Numbered from the stretch's first letter, positions 10,715 to 22,011 are shown. The stretch: 64,000 nt of DNA from Bidens hawaiensis (GCA_021521415.1 JAIQDT010000226.1:124001-188000); one strand, 5' to 3'. Made by a program: numbers and translations. Notes: generated from the sequence alone by a model not told the origin.

Positions 10715-10975
10715 GGCGAAGTTGTTGTTCTTCAGGCGAAGTTGCCGTCACTGGAAGTAAGGTTTCGGCGAAGATATAAGGTTGAGCGAAGTTATCCACA
10801 ACTTCGCCTACCTCATAAGTTCGCCTAAGCGAAGTTATCCTCAACTTCGCTTACCTCCTAAGTTTGCTTATCTTAAGCGAAGTTATTCTCAACTTCGCCA
10901 AGTCACGCGAATTTAAGGTTTTTCCAGCGAAGTTAACACTTAAGCGAAGTTATCCTTAACTTCGCCTATAGTACT
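10715..10975 (+). repeat. Hairpin-forming GCGAAGTT array in the A leader
   Basis: About eleven exact GCGAAGTT/AACTTCGC octamers lie in some 255 bp between the primer site and gag. Four are arranged as inverted pairs around a 6-nt loop beginning ATCC or ATTC, giving 8-9-bp RNA stems. The same hairpin recurs upstream of ORF3 (18340-18410, 18830-19060). Together with 10529-10714, where I see nothing further, this is the untranslated leader. Confidence 0.7.
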
Positions 10976-11023
10976 GTTTGGAAGAATTTTTGATTTTTTC
11001 GGGTTTTTCGTGTTTTCGAGAAG

Positions 11024-13654
11024 ATGTCGCCGATTAACATCTCAGAGTTAGTCAAAATGGAAGTTGAAGCGGGGTCGGCTACTAAGGCCCCAAGGTTGAT
11101 GAAAGGAACAGACTTCGTAGCGTGGAAAGATAGATTCATTCAGTATATTAAATACCAGGATGCAAAGAGGTGGGTGTGCATCCAGGATGGATATATTCCA
11201 CCGACAATGGAATACGAAGGTCGGGATGTGATAAAGAAGTACAGCAAGATGGAGGAAGAAGAGAAGAAGATGTATGAGGCCGAGAGCAAGGCCCATGCTG
11301 CAATTACTATGGCTCTTCCTCAAGAGATTCTCCATACATTCCGGAAGTACACTTCTGCACGAGAGCTTTGGGATGCTCTTGAAAATAGATTCGAAGGGAA
11401 CGTGGGTATTCGTGCCTCGAAGATTAAGCTGTTAAAGACCCAGTTCTCTGTTTTCAAGTATTTGAAGAACGAATCGCTCGATGATATTATCACCCGATAT
11501 TATCATCTAATGACAGAGCTGAACAACTATTCTATTGCTTACAGAGAGGAGGAAATAGTTGAGAAGCTTCTCGATGCTCTCCCACCGAAGTGGGAAATGT
11601 ACAATGTTCTAATGAGGGAAGACAAAGACTTTCCTAATTTTGACTTGGAGATAGCAGTAAACAAGCTCAGAACCTTTGAGCTTAATATGGTTCGTAAAGA
11701 GACACCAACGGATCAGGTTCAAGACCCTGGTATGTATGGTGCCAAAGTTAACTCAGGCTCAAGTTCGAAGTCTGAATCTGCTGCTTACTACTCCAAAGGA
11801 GAGTCAGGTCCTAACTCTTCTCATGAAGGAAATGTGTCAGTAAACATGAACGGTGATGTTTGCTTTGTTGCTGGAGGATCAAGAGCTTCGAAACCTCAAG
11901 CATCCAAGAGTAGTTTCTCTCCCAGTGCTTCAAGCAATAACTACACTAAGATGCCAATGAGTGTCAAATCTGCTGAAGAGCAGTTTGCACTCTATGCATC
12001 TTTTATTGCTTCTTACGAGAACTACATACAAGGTAAGATTGTGGACCCTGCTGCTTTGGAAGAAGACTATGACCAGATCGATCCTGATGATCTGGAGGAG
12101 ATGGATCTGCAGTGGCAGATGGCGATGATAGTCAGAAGAGTGAAGCGTTTCATGAAGAAGACTGGCAGAAAGTTCATAGGTGGAAAGCCAGGATTTGATA
12201 AGTCAAGGGTGAGGTGTTACAATTGTCAACAAAATGGACACTTTGCAAAGGAGTGCACTAATGCACGGGTAGAACGTAGTCAAGGGAGGACTACACAGCA
12301 AAGTGGAAATAACAATGGGAATAATGCCATGATGTCTGATGCTGGTGAATACAACTGGAACATGTTCTCTGGAGAACTCTTTGAGCAGGCACACATGGCG
12401 AAGGTTGCAGCTGAAGAATGTATGAAAGCTGCTGAAAATGAAAAAGCTTTCATGGCCAATGACCAGAACTCCGAGGTATGTACTAAACCTATCTGTACTA
12501 AATGTGAGAACTTGTCTGAACAGCTTGCTACAATTACTGATCAGTATGTTAAATTGGATGCCGAATTTAAAACCTTGAAAGAAGATCATCACTTCACAAA
12601 GATAAGAGAAAATAATTATAAAATAAAAATTAAAGCTTGTGAAAAAGACGTTAAAAGTTTAAAAACAAAATTAGCTGAGAAAATTGATGTGATCGATCTA
12701 AGCTACGAGGTTTTAGAAGAGAAAACCAAGTTAATCGCTGAAAAAGAAAAACAGATTGTTGATCACCAGGTAAAAGTGGTGGAACTAAATAGGAAACTGG
12801 AGCAATTCCGGAATTCCTCTGCTATTCTTAATCACCTCGTCAGTGATCAAGGTTCCTCACCTAAGAGGGGAGGAATTGGTTACCATGAGGTTCCACCACC
12901 TTATAACCATAATTATACTTTCAATCCTAGTGATCATGAATCTGTTAATTTTGTAGCTGATCAGACAGGTCCTGCTAAGGAAACTGGTAAAGTACCGGAA
13001 GTTAGTAAAGGCGAAACAAGTTCGCCTGTCTCAAAAGTTAAAACTTCTATTTCGAGTCCAGTCTCATCTGATTCGGATAAGTCATCCGAGTCGGGTAAGA
13101 CAAAAGAGACGGAAGTATTACCCACTAGTGGAGAAAAAGTTAAATCAACTAAAAGGAGTACTCCACTCAACCCATATGTCCCACCTTATGTGAGATGTAC
13201 GGTTGGTAATACTGCCTCCACATCTAAAACATCTGCTGAAAAGAAAGCTGAATATAGGTGTTGTTTTAGATGTAATCAAACAGGGCACCTTGTTGCTGAT
13301 TGCCCTCTGAAGCAGCGTTTCAGAGAGGTGAGGCCCTCGAAAACTGAGACTAAGGTTTCTGGTAATCGTTTAAATGTTAAAAATGAAAACCATTCAAATT
13401 TGAAATATAATACAGGTTTTCAAAGAAACACATCTCGTTTTTACACTACTAATAACCAAACCAAATGCTATAATTCTTTTGATTCTCTTAATGTGCGTCG
13501 GTTTGGTTGGCCTCACTATCAGTCTCCAAGGAGGTATCCTGTTAGGACTCATGGAAATTTTTCTAATGCTAACTTTGGTCAGCCAAGGTGTGTGAGTTCT
13601 GTTAAGAAGGTTAATCGACCCAAGACCAAGAGGTCTTGGGTCCCCAAATTTTAA
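11024..13654 (+). CDS. gag: Gag polyprotein of A (876 aa)
   Basis: Capsid/nucleocapsid precursor that would assemble cytoplasmic particles around element RNA. ATG at 11024 is the first in frame after the leader, and the frame is open to a double stop TAA TAA at 13652-13657. Residues about 25-225 form the Copia gag (UBN2-like) core, with FVAWKDRF and RELWDALENRFEG. A CCHC zinc knuckle (CYNCQQNGHFAKEC) is at about residues 398-411. A Lys/Glu coiled coil follows (about 500-610), and a second knuckle (CFRCNQTGHLVADC) is at about 747-760. It is much longer than a usual Copia gag (around 300-450 residues). Protease lies downstream in the same frame beyond the two stops, so gag may be made alone with pol by another route. 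Confidence 0.9.
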   Translation: MSPINISELVKMEVEAGSATKAPRLMKGTDFVAWKDRFIQYIKYQDAKRWVCIQDGYIPPTMEYEGRDVIKKYSKMEEEEKKMYEAESKAHAAITMALPQEILHTFRKYTSARELWDALENRFEGNVGIRASKIKLLKTQFSVFKYLKNESLDDIITRYYHLMTELNNYSIAYREEEIVEKLLDALPPKWEMYNVLMREDKDFPNFDLEIAVNKLRTFELNMVRKETPTDQVQDPGMYGAKVNSGSSSKSESAAYYSKGESGPNSSHEGNVSVNMNGDVCFVAGGSRASKPQASKSSFSPSASSNNYTKMPMSVKSAEEQFALYASFIASYENYIQGKIVDPAALEEDYDQIDPDDLEEMDLQWQMAMIVRRVKRFMKKTGRKFIGGKPGFDKSRVRCYNCQQNGHFAKECTNARVERSQGRTTQQSGNNNGNNAMMSDAGEYNWNMFSGELFEQAHMAKVAAEECMKAAENEKAFMANDQNSEVCTKPICTKCENLSEQLATITDQYVKLDAEFKTLKEDHHFTKIRENNYKIKIKACEKDVKSLKTKLAEKIDVIDLSYEVLEEKTKLIAEKEKQIVDHQVKVVELNRKLEQFRNSSAILNHLVSDQGSSPKRGGIGYHEVPPPYNHNYTFNPSDHESVNFVADQTGPAKETGKVPEVSKGETSSPVSKVKTSISSPVSSDSDKSSESGKTKETEVLPTSGEKVKSTKRSTPLNPYVPPYVRCTVGNTASTSKTSAEKKAEYRCCFRCNQTGHLVADCPLKQRFREVRPSKTETKVSGNRLNVKNENHSNLKYNTGFQRNTSRFYTTNNQTKCYNSFDSLNVRRFGWPHYQSPRRYPVRTHGNFSNANFGQPRCVSSVKKVNRPKTKRSWVPKF

Positions 13655-13660
13655 TAATCT

Positions 13661-16600
13661 CTTTTGTTTGTGCAGGAACAGTTGAACAGGGCGTCCAAGA
13701 ATCTTTGGGTTGTGGACAGCGGCTGTTCCCCGGCACATGACTGGTAACAAGGATTTGTTACAAGATTTGAAACCTGTTCAAGGAGCAAGGGTCAGTTTTG
13801 CCGGTGAGAGTGGAGGCAAAATAACTGGAAGGGGTACGGTAACTAACGGGAAGATGACGTTAGAAAATGTGAACTTTGTTGAAGAACTGAAGCACAATCT
13901 GCTGAGTGTGTCGCAGATTTGTGATAAAGATTATACCGTACACTTCACGAAGACTGATGCGATTGTGTTGAAGCCTGGTTTTCAAATACCAGAGGAGTGG
14001 ATAGTAATGAAGGCTCCACGTGATCAAAATACGTATAAGATGGATTTAAGTTCAACTGAAATGTCAACGGAAGAGTCGTGCCTTTTGACGAAAGCAAGCG
14101 AAACGGAATCTGAACTGTGGCACAGGAGAATGGGGCACATTCATCTTCGGAAGATGAACCATATTGTCAGACATGGGCTTGTGTTGGGTGTTCCCTTAAA
14201 AAGTTTCAATTTTGAAGACAAATGTCTTGCGTGCAAAAAGGGAAAGCAGCACAAGAAGTCCCATCTCACCAAGAAAGTAAACTCAATTGCCAGTACACTA
14301 GAGCTGCTTCACATGGATCTCTTCGGTCCTGTGAATGTAAGGAGTCTAGGTGGTACAACTTATTGCTTGGTGATCACTGATGACTACTCACGATACTCGT
14401 GGGTATACTTCCTGAAATCAAAGGACGAAACAGCTCAAATGGTGAAGAATCTAATTACCAAAGTTGAGAACATTATGGATAAACGAGTGAAGTTCATCAG
14501 AAGTGACAATGGTTCCGAGTTTAAAAATTTTGAAATGGAGATCTTCTGTCTGTCAAGAGGGATTGAACACCAATTCAGCGCTCCGTATACTCCGCAACAG
14601 AATGGAGTGGCTGAAAGGAAGAATAGAACTTTAATTGAAGGAGCCAGAACTATGCTGGCTGATTCGAAGCTTCCGGTGGTGTTCTGGGCTGAAGCTGTTT
14701 CTACAGCTTGCTATGTACTGAATAGAGTTTTAACGGTAAAAAGACTTAATAAAACATGCTACGAGCTTATGCATGGGAGAAAGCCCAATTTGTGTGGACT
14801 TGAAGCTTTTGGGTCCCCGTGTTCAATTTTAAAGGCACATTCAAAGTTTGGTGAAGCAGCCGCTGAAGGAATCTTGGTCGGCTATGAAGTTGGGACTCCC
14901 AACAGGCGTGTCTTTAATACAACGAACGGCAAGGTGGAGGTGGTATGTAACACCGACATTACGAGTTACAGATCGCCAAGACCGAGCATCGGACCTCCTG
15001 GGATTTTCGACTATGATAGGCTCTTCAAGTATTTTAACATACCTGATTTGTTTTGTACAGAAGAAGAAGAACGTGTTGCTACGAAGATGATTCTAGATGA
15101 GGAGGAAAATTTGGCACATAGACAGCTATTTGATGATAGTCAACCTTCCTCATCAAATTCTATCGGTTCCCCTGCTGTCTCTCCTGGAGAAGAGTTTATC
15201 AATCCATTTCACTCTCAGCCAGAAACAACCATTGATGAGCTCTCTTCTAATTTAGAAGATAATTTGCATGTCGGTGCTGTTCCGACCACGAGAATTCACA
15301 TAGATCACCCTTTGGAAAATGTTATAGGTGATGTGTCCTCCGGTGTACAAACCAGAAGTAGCTTGAATGAGCACACATGTGTTTATACAAGCATTAAGGA
15401 AACAGGTATAATGAACGAATGTTTGTACTCATGCTTTATTAGCCAGATTGAACCGAAAAATTATCAAATGGCTCTTAAGGACAGCTCGTGGGTCGAGGCC
15501 ATGCAAGAAGAGTTGGCTCAATTTAAGAAGATGGAAGTTTAGACTTTGGTTGAAAAACCAAGGAATGTGCATGCGATAGGCACAAAATGGGTGTTTAAGT
15601 GCAAGAGAGATGAAAAGGGGATTATAATAAGAAACAAGGCGAGGCTGGTCGTTAAAGGATTTAATCTGCAAGAGGGGATAGATTATAATGAAGTGTTCGC
15701 TCCAGTGGTCAGGTTGGAAGCGATAAGATTGTTTTTGGCGTTTGCTGCTTTTAAGAAGATGAAAGTGTTTCAGTTGGACGTGAAGAGTGCGTTCCTCAAT
15801 GGGAAAGTTGATGAGGTTGTGTATGTTGAGCAACCTCCGGGTTTTCCTGACCCAGACTTTCCTGATCATGTATACAAGTTGAGCAAGGCGCTGTATGGAT
15901 TACATCAGGCACCTCGTGCCTGGTATTCAACGTTATCGGACTACTTGCTAGAGAATGGTTTTGAAAGGGGTTTGATTGACAGCACACTGTTTGTGAAGAG
16001 AGATGGAAGTGACTTCCTGCTAGTTCAAGTCTACGTGGATGACATCATATTTGCTGCATCAAGAGTCTCCATGTGTCAGGATTTTGAGGCAGTCATGAAG
16101 AAAAGATTTGAGATGAGTGCTATGGGTGAACTAACGTTCTTTTTAGGATTGCAGGTTGATCAAAAGAAGGATGGGATGTTCATTCATCAAACAAAATATG
16201 TTCATGATGTCCTCAAGCGCTTCAAGATGGAGGACTGTTCTCCATTTGACACTCCAATTTGCGTCAACCACAAGTTGGGAGCTAAAGTAGACGGTGACGC
16301 AGATGTGGACCCAACTCAATATCGGGCTATAATAGGTTCTTTGATGTATTTGACTGCTTCTAGGCCTGATATAATGTTTTCTGTTTGTCTTTGTGCTCGT
16401 TTTCAGGCAAACCCAAAGGAATCTCACATGAAGGGTGTGAAGAGGATTTTGCGGTATCTCAAAGGCAAGCCGAAGCTAGGGTTGTGGTACCCGAAGGGAG
16501 GAGACGTGGAACTGGTTGCTTATACAGATTCTGATTATGGAGGGTGCAATCAGAGTCGGAAGTCGACAACGGGAGGATGTCAGTTTCTCGGTGGAAGATT

Positions 16601-16979
16601 AGTTTCCTGGCAGTGCAAGAAACAGACATCAGTCGCAATCTCAACGTGCGAAGCTGAATATATGGCAGCATCCAACTGCTGCTCTCAGGTTTTGTGGATT
16701 CAGCAACAATTGCGCGACTATGGTCTGAATTTCTTACTCACTCCTATTTTAATTGATAACACTGCTGCCATCTCAGTAATTAACAATCCCGTGAAACATA
16801 GTAAAACTAAACATATTGACATTCGTCATCATTTCATACGGGATTGTGCTGAGAAGAAAATGATTAAGATCGAAAAGGTCGATACGCTAGAAAATTTCGC
16901 TGATTTATTTACAAAAGCGTTTGATAAATCCAGATTTCAAAACCTAATTGAGCTGAACGGGATGATCAATCCCGAGTAA
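13661..16979 (+). pseudogene. pol: Pol polyprotein of A: PR-IN-RT-RNase H, two lesions
   Basis: Protease active site VDSGCS lies at 13712-13729 in the gag frame. The next bases contain one C too many (run of four C at 13728-13731), so HMTG and everything after lie in another frame. Integrase has the pre-IN zinc finger (about 14115-14240) and a catalytic triad at Asp 14316, Asp 14505 and Glu 14613 (D,D35E). RT starts after 15480 with YVDD at 16032-16043. RNase H ends at TAA 16977-16979 after the LFTKAF motif. A TAG at 15540-15542 interrupts the IN-RT linker where relatives have Trp. Apart from these two changes the polyprotein looks intact. Confidence 0.92.
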
Positions 16980-16997
16980 CCATGTTTTTATTGTGTT

Positions 16998-17001
<4 letters not shown>

Positions 17002-17033
<32 letters not shown>
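17002..17033 (+). repeat. 32-base poly(A) run after A pol
   Basis: An uninterrupted run of 32 A lies 22 bp after the pol stop codon. The A-run is not a terminus of the element, since sequence homologous to A' continues right after it. Confidence 0.9.
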
Positions 17034-17034
<1 letters not shown>

Positions 17035-19148
17035 GTCACTATTGCTTAAAATTAGTCGGTTACCTCAGTTTGATGGACATATCCTCGGATATGTTTTGGT
17101 CCTCGTGTCTACTTGTAGAGAATGAGGGTCGCCATTAACCAGACGACTGAAAGTGACCGGGCGGTTATGATGTGTTTTCATTCTGTCGCTGAAAATTAGT
17201 CGGTCATACTTAGTTAGAAGGACACATACTTGTATGTGGTCGGTCCAGTTGATCCATTTGATCTTCAGGATTGCCGTTTACCTGAAGACTTTGACGTGAT
17301 CGGGGCGATTTAAGTCAAAATTTTTTGGGGAAATGAAATTACTTTTCAAGTCTGTTACTTCGTAAGAAGTTCGTTAGCTATGTTAAACGGAAAATTGATC
17401 CAACCTTGGAAAATGATATATATACTGATTGTGTGTGCTTAACTAGTGAAGTTATTAGGCTTAAAAGGCTTTAGGACAATCATTGTATGTCATGGTAACT
17501 TTTTATGGTACGTAAAAGTAGACGTGAAACAAACTAATTTTACTTGATTTTACGTGGAAACTCCTTAAGAGTTTTGCGTGTCTTCATATATATCTTTTCG
17601 AATGATAGGCAGAAAAGCGATTACCCAGTCATACACGAGCCCATGTGTGTTCTGATTCCCGTGAGGATAGCGTTTCAAGATACTGCAGTCATCCAGATTC
17701 GGGACTTGCAGTTAATTTCTACTTTGAAGTCTATGTTGTTCATAAAAAAAAAATAAAAATAAAAATAAAATAAAAAATAAAATAAAATAAAAAAAAATTG
17801 AAGTTATTGTAATATATTAGTGATCATAAAAGCAAGACTTCTCTATCTTAGAGTAAGAAGAAGAACGGGAACCAGAAGAAGAGTACATACAAGTTAATCA
17901 GACACTATGGGTCGAAGTCAATTCGGGGTGACTTGGGGAAAGCCAAATACGCTTTGAGGATAGATAGGAGGCATCAATATTTCTGAGTTGTTGCCCAATT
18001 AAATTTTAAGGATTAATTGAACCTAACTCGTATCACAGAAACGATGAAAACCATCTTAATTATTATACCTGCTTACAACCTGTCTCTATATGTCATAATA
18101 CAGCTAAACACGGATCTATGTGACAGTCACGTAGTTAGTATGATTCCTGTTCGGATCTTTTCTAAAACATAGCAGTCCCTACCGAGACTGAAATTTGATC
18201 CCTTATACTTTATATTTTTACGTTTTTGTACTTAGATAGTTTTATGATTTCTTTTTAACTGGTTACTTAGAATTGATCATGCTATTTATTTCTTAAAGGA
18301 CAACTGTTAAAATCTTAAGGGTTAAATTTTGAAATTTTAGGCGATGTTGTTGAATAGGCGAAGTTGTGAATAACTTCGCCTAGGCGAAGTTATCCGTTAC
18401 TTCGCCTGTATATCAGAGCCTCTATATAAAGGATTTTAAGGGTTAAAACTGTTCATCAGATATCCAGCGAACTTATACGAAATTTCCGGCGAACTTATAT
18501 CTTTTCCGGCGAACTTGATTCGTTTCCGTTTCGATCCTTTTTCTCAGTTTCATTCTTAGATTCAAGGTGTGTGTTATCGATTAACCGTATATTCAAAGAC
18601 AGTGATGCTTTTCATACGTCGTTTTGAACGGTTTCGTGACCTCGGTCCGGTGACCTTTCAAAACCGATATTTACAAGCTTGTATTACATGTTCGTGGACG
18701 ATCTTTTCATCTAACCATCCGTAATATCATGTGTTAGAGTCTGCAGGATCGTCAATCTTTGCCGAAACATCGGATTAAAGCTGTTAGAATCCTAACAGTC
18801 GCCGATTCAGTTCAGGCGAAGTTAGGGTTTCGGCGAAGTTATCCGCAACTTCACCTGTCGATTAATTTCGCCTGAGGCGAAGTTATCCGCAACTTCGCCT
18901 AAGGCTTAATTTCGCCTAACCCTTATCTTCGCCTGAGGCGATGTTGTGAAGAGGCGAAGTTATCACTAACTTCGCCCAGACCATTTTACTTAAAATTAAT
19001 TAGACGAACTTAAAGATGAAGCGAAGTTGTTCCCAACTTCGCCTCACCTTTAACTTCGCCTATACAGGTTTGATCACAACTTCGCTCCTGTTACTGAAGC
19101 GAACTTGTGTAACACTTTAATGTTTATCTAACTTGGTTCGTTTAGTGC
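17034..19148 (+). other. Post-pol noncoding region of A
   Basis: About 2.1 kb with no gene. It contains the duplicated roughly 110-bp module (17040-17330), an (A/T)n low-complexity tract (17745-17800), the cross-family conserved block (17905-18210), and dense GCGAAGTT/AACTTCGC copies (18340-18410, 18810-19110), many as hairpins with ATCC loops. A weak splice-donor-like AAG|GTGTGT lies near 18567. The region ends in TTTAGTGCAG|AT before the ORF3 ATG, an acceptor-like site. Confidence 0.75.
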
Positions 19149-19152
19149 AGAT

Positions 19153-21942
19153 ATGGCTGCTGTTGGAGGTGCAGGAGGTGCAGGTGATGACGGTGATGAT
19201 CACAGACAGTTCTTCCCAGCTCATAACCAGTTCATAACACTTGACCCAGATGCAAAGGGCGTGGAAGACTATCAGGAGATAATTACTTTTCTCCTGCGCT
19301 CAAGGATATATCATGCAATAACCACTACCCTGCCTATTTCCCTACCGAATATTGAAGACTTTTGGGAAACGGTAGAGTACGATTGCCGGGTTGAGCCCCC
19401 GGTTATGCGAGCCACCGTAAATGGTCAAGCTGTTTAGTTTTCTTCTGAACAAATACGGGTGGCGTTGCAGTTTGGTGAAGAGACGAGGGATGATCCAACG
19501 GAGTTTGTTGCGCCATTCCGTGATGGGGCGTTCCTCAGGATGGGATATTCTGGTCTCTTAGGGGACACTCAACGGAGGAAGGGGTTTCTTTTAGATCAGT
19601 GGCGCTTCCTTATGCACGTCATGATCGTATGTATGTCAGGACGGAAGGCAGGCACTGATGGAATGGGTGCGACAATGCAGTCTGCTATGACTGCATTGAC
19701 ATATAATAAAAGATATTCTTTCAGCCAGATGATCTTTTACGAGATCGATCGACAACGAAGGGCTGTGGCGCGTGAGCGGTTTACAATGTATCCTCGATTC
19801 CTACAGATGATTTTCAATCATGTGGCTCCGACGCTGCCTCAACGACGCCCTATTCGATACGTGGAAAGTGTGACAAAACGTTTCTTTGCACAGTGTCGCA
19901 CGTCCAGCGCACGAAGCAAGCCTGAGCTGCGTCCCAGGCATACTCCGCTCTTTGGGTACCTTATCAACCCGGAGTATGTGCCTGCGGCAGGGGACGAGTT
20001 CAGAGACCCAAGACCACAACAGGTGGCAGCACCCAAGGCTGTATCAGCTGCGCCTGCTGTATCTGCTGCTGTGTCAGCTGCAGATATTGATCTTGATGAC
20101 ATGTTGGGAGGCCATGGAATGTTTGATATGGACCGAGTTGATCCACAAGAGAATATTCAAGTCTCGGGTCCACAGGCAGATTTTGATGATGTGATGGAAG
20201 AGGCTAGAAGGATGATGGTAACGCATGAAAGAACGGTTGGTAAACAAAAGCGAATTGTTGACGACGACGACGAGGAAGATGTTGAAGAAGAAGCTGTGCA
20301 GTTGGTGAGAAAACGTTCACGAAGGGAAACGACAGGTATGGGTGTAGGAGCTGGAGAAACTTCACGGTTGGTACGTTTTGCTCCACCTGCCCTATCTGGT
20401 ATGTCCTATGTTCCTACCTCTGTGTAGGTATCGCGTGCAAGCGCTACGGTTGTTTCCGTAGTGGCTACATCGTCGGGTGGCATTCCATCGATCACGGCCG
20501 TCCATACGTCAACTCCAGCAATTGTGTCTCTACCACCTCAAACGCATACTCCATCGGTGGTAGTAGCACGATTTGTCGAGTCTACGGTCACCGCTACTGC
20601 AGGGTTATCGGGTACGATACCACCTGCGGACACGCCCAGTTCAGACTCGGAACGTATAGCTTCACTAGAGCGGATTGTAGCTGAGCAGTCCAAGACTATA
20701 CAAAGCCTAGTGGAAGCAAATCAAATGCAGACATCCCTAATGGCTGAGCACTGGAAAATTATAGATGCCTTGAAAGTGTTCTTGGCATCTCAGGGGGAGA
20801 TGAGCTGTAGAGGAGATGAGCTGAGGACCAAAAGAAGAGAAGACCGAGACGATGATCCCAATGCACCGGAAGGTGCAGGTGGTGAGTTGCCAAGAACTAC
20901 CATAGCTCTAGGGGCTTCCACAGCTGAGGGGGAGTCTGCAGCTGGTGATGATGTGGTTGCGGTTGGTGATGATGATGTTGAAGATGTTGATGATATGATC
21001 GATGCACTGAAAGAGATAGACGATATGTTAGAGGATGATGAGTTGATGAATGAAGATGATGTTCTACCAATCGATGAGATCGAAAAGATTGGTGCAGAAA
21101 TTGTGGTTGAGAATGTGATAGAAGAAGGGGAGATTGTTGAAGAAAATGTAGAACATGAGATCCCTGTGGTTGAACAGTCGACTATATGTGAAGATGCTGC
21201 AGTTGACAACACTGAGTGGGAAGATCAGCCAAAATGGAAGGAAGGCTGCGCTCAGTGGTTTGTAAAGACGAAGAAGCCAGCAGTACCGACGATGTTCAGA
21301 AAGTCATATAATATAAAGGGATATGCAGAATCAAAGAAGGGAATAATATGCTGGTTGTACGATGAAGAGTTGAAGTTATTTGTGATCAAACGTTACGACG
21401 GCATTCAGTACTTCAAGAAGATGTTAAGATCCCTGAATACCTTACCGGAGTGTGAGGTGAAAGACTTAGCAAGACTGGGGCTGATAAACAGAAGCGATGA
21501 TAACATGGCGAGAGTAATTGGGAAAATTGTTTGGAAGGAGGCCATTAAAGATAAAAAGTTTGAACTTCTGAAGCCTCAGAAAGGGAAGTTAATAGAAGAC
21601 AAAGATAGAGGGATGCGGGCAGACGGCAAACCATGGATGGTTATGAAGTATAAACCAGTCCGTCATTTAAAAGAAGTGCCGATGAAGGTGATGCCCAAGA
21701 ACGTCTTGAAAGACTTGAAGTGGTGGTACGTGGATTGTGAAACTGCTGAAGCGGTCATGGAGGATGAAGATGAGCAAGAGATCATGAGAGTGTATGATCC
21801 TATGCACTTGGTCAATCTGTCTCAAGCTGACTTGCAGGTACTACACGCTAAGAAGATTTTCTACATTCCTGCTTGGAAAGAGGAAGCTAAGAAGTACCAG
21901 AAGTTGGTTTCTGTATGTGTTAGACAGGGAGTGCATGCTTGA
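19153..21942 (+). pseudogene. ORF3 of A (930 codons, two in-frame TAG)
   Basis: One continuous frame from ATG 19153 to TGA 21942, broken only by TAG at 19435-19437 and 20425-20427. The start is chosen because CAG|AT ATGG is shared with B and C. Domain 1 (about residues 30-240) includes QWRFLMH, YSFSQMIF and MYPRFLQMIFN, and resembles an uncharacterised domain I remember after pol in Asteraceae Copia elements. Next comes an Ala/Pro/Thr-rich and strongly acidic linker (about 250-680), then a conserved C-terminal domain (about 680-930) with WWYVDCETAEAV, YDPMHLVNLS and FYIPAWK. I see no signal peptide or membrane helix, so an envelope role is not supported. Function unknown; nucleic-acid binding is only a guess. 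Confidence 0.85.
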
Positions 21943-22011
21943 AGAGGTGAAGAGAGAAGACGAAAGATTACAAGACTCAAGCTTTGAAGATCAAGATATG
22001 AAGCTACTGCC

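Noticed and set aside
19153..20427. Envelope protein annotation for ORF3
   Set aside because: No signal peptide, membrane helix or cysteine pattern; only the position after pol suggests it.
20790..21212. 140-codon Ser-rich minus-strand ORF
   Set aside because: Antisense of the acidic GAT/GAA-rich part of A's ORF3.
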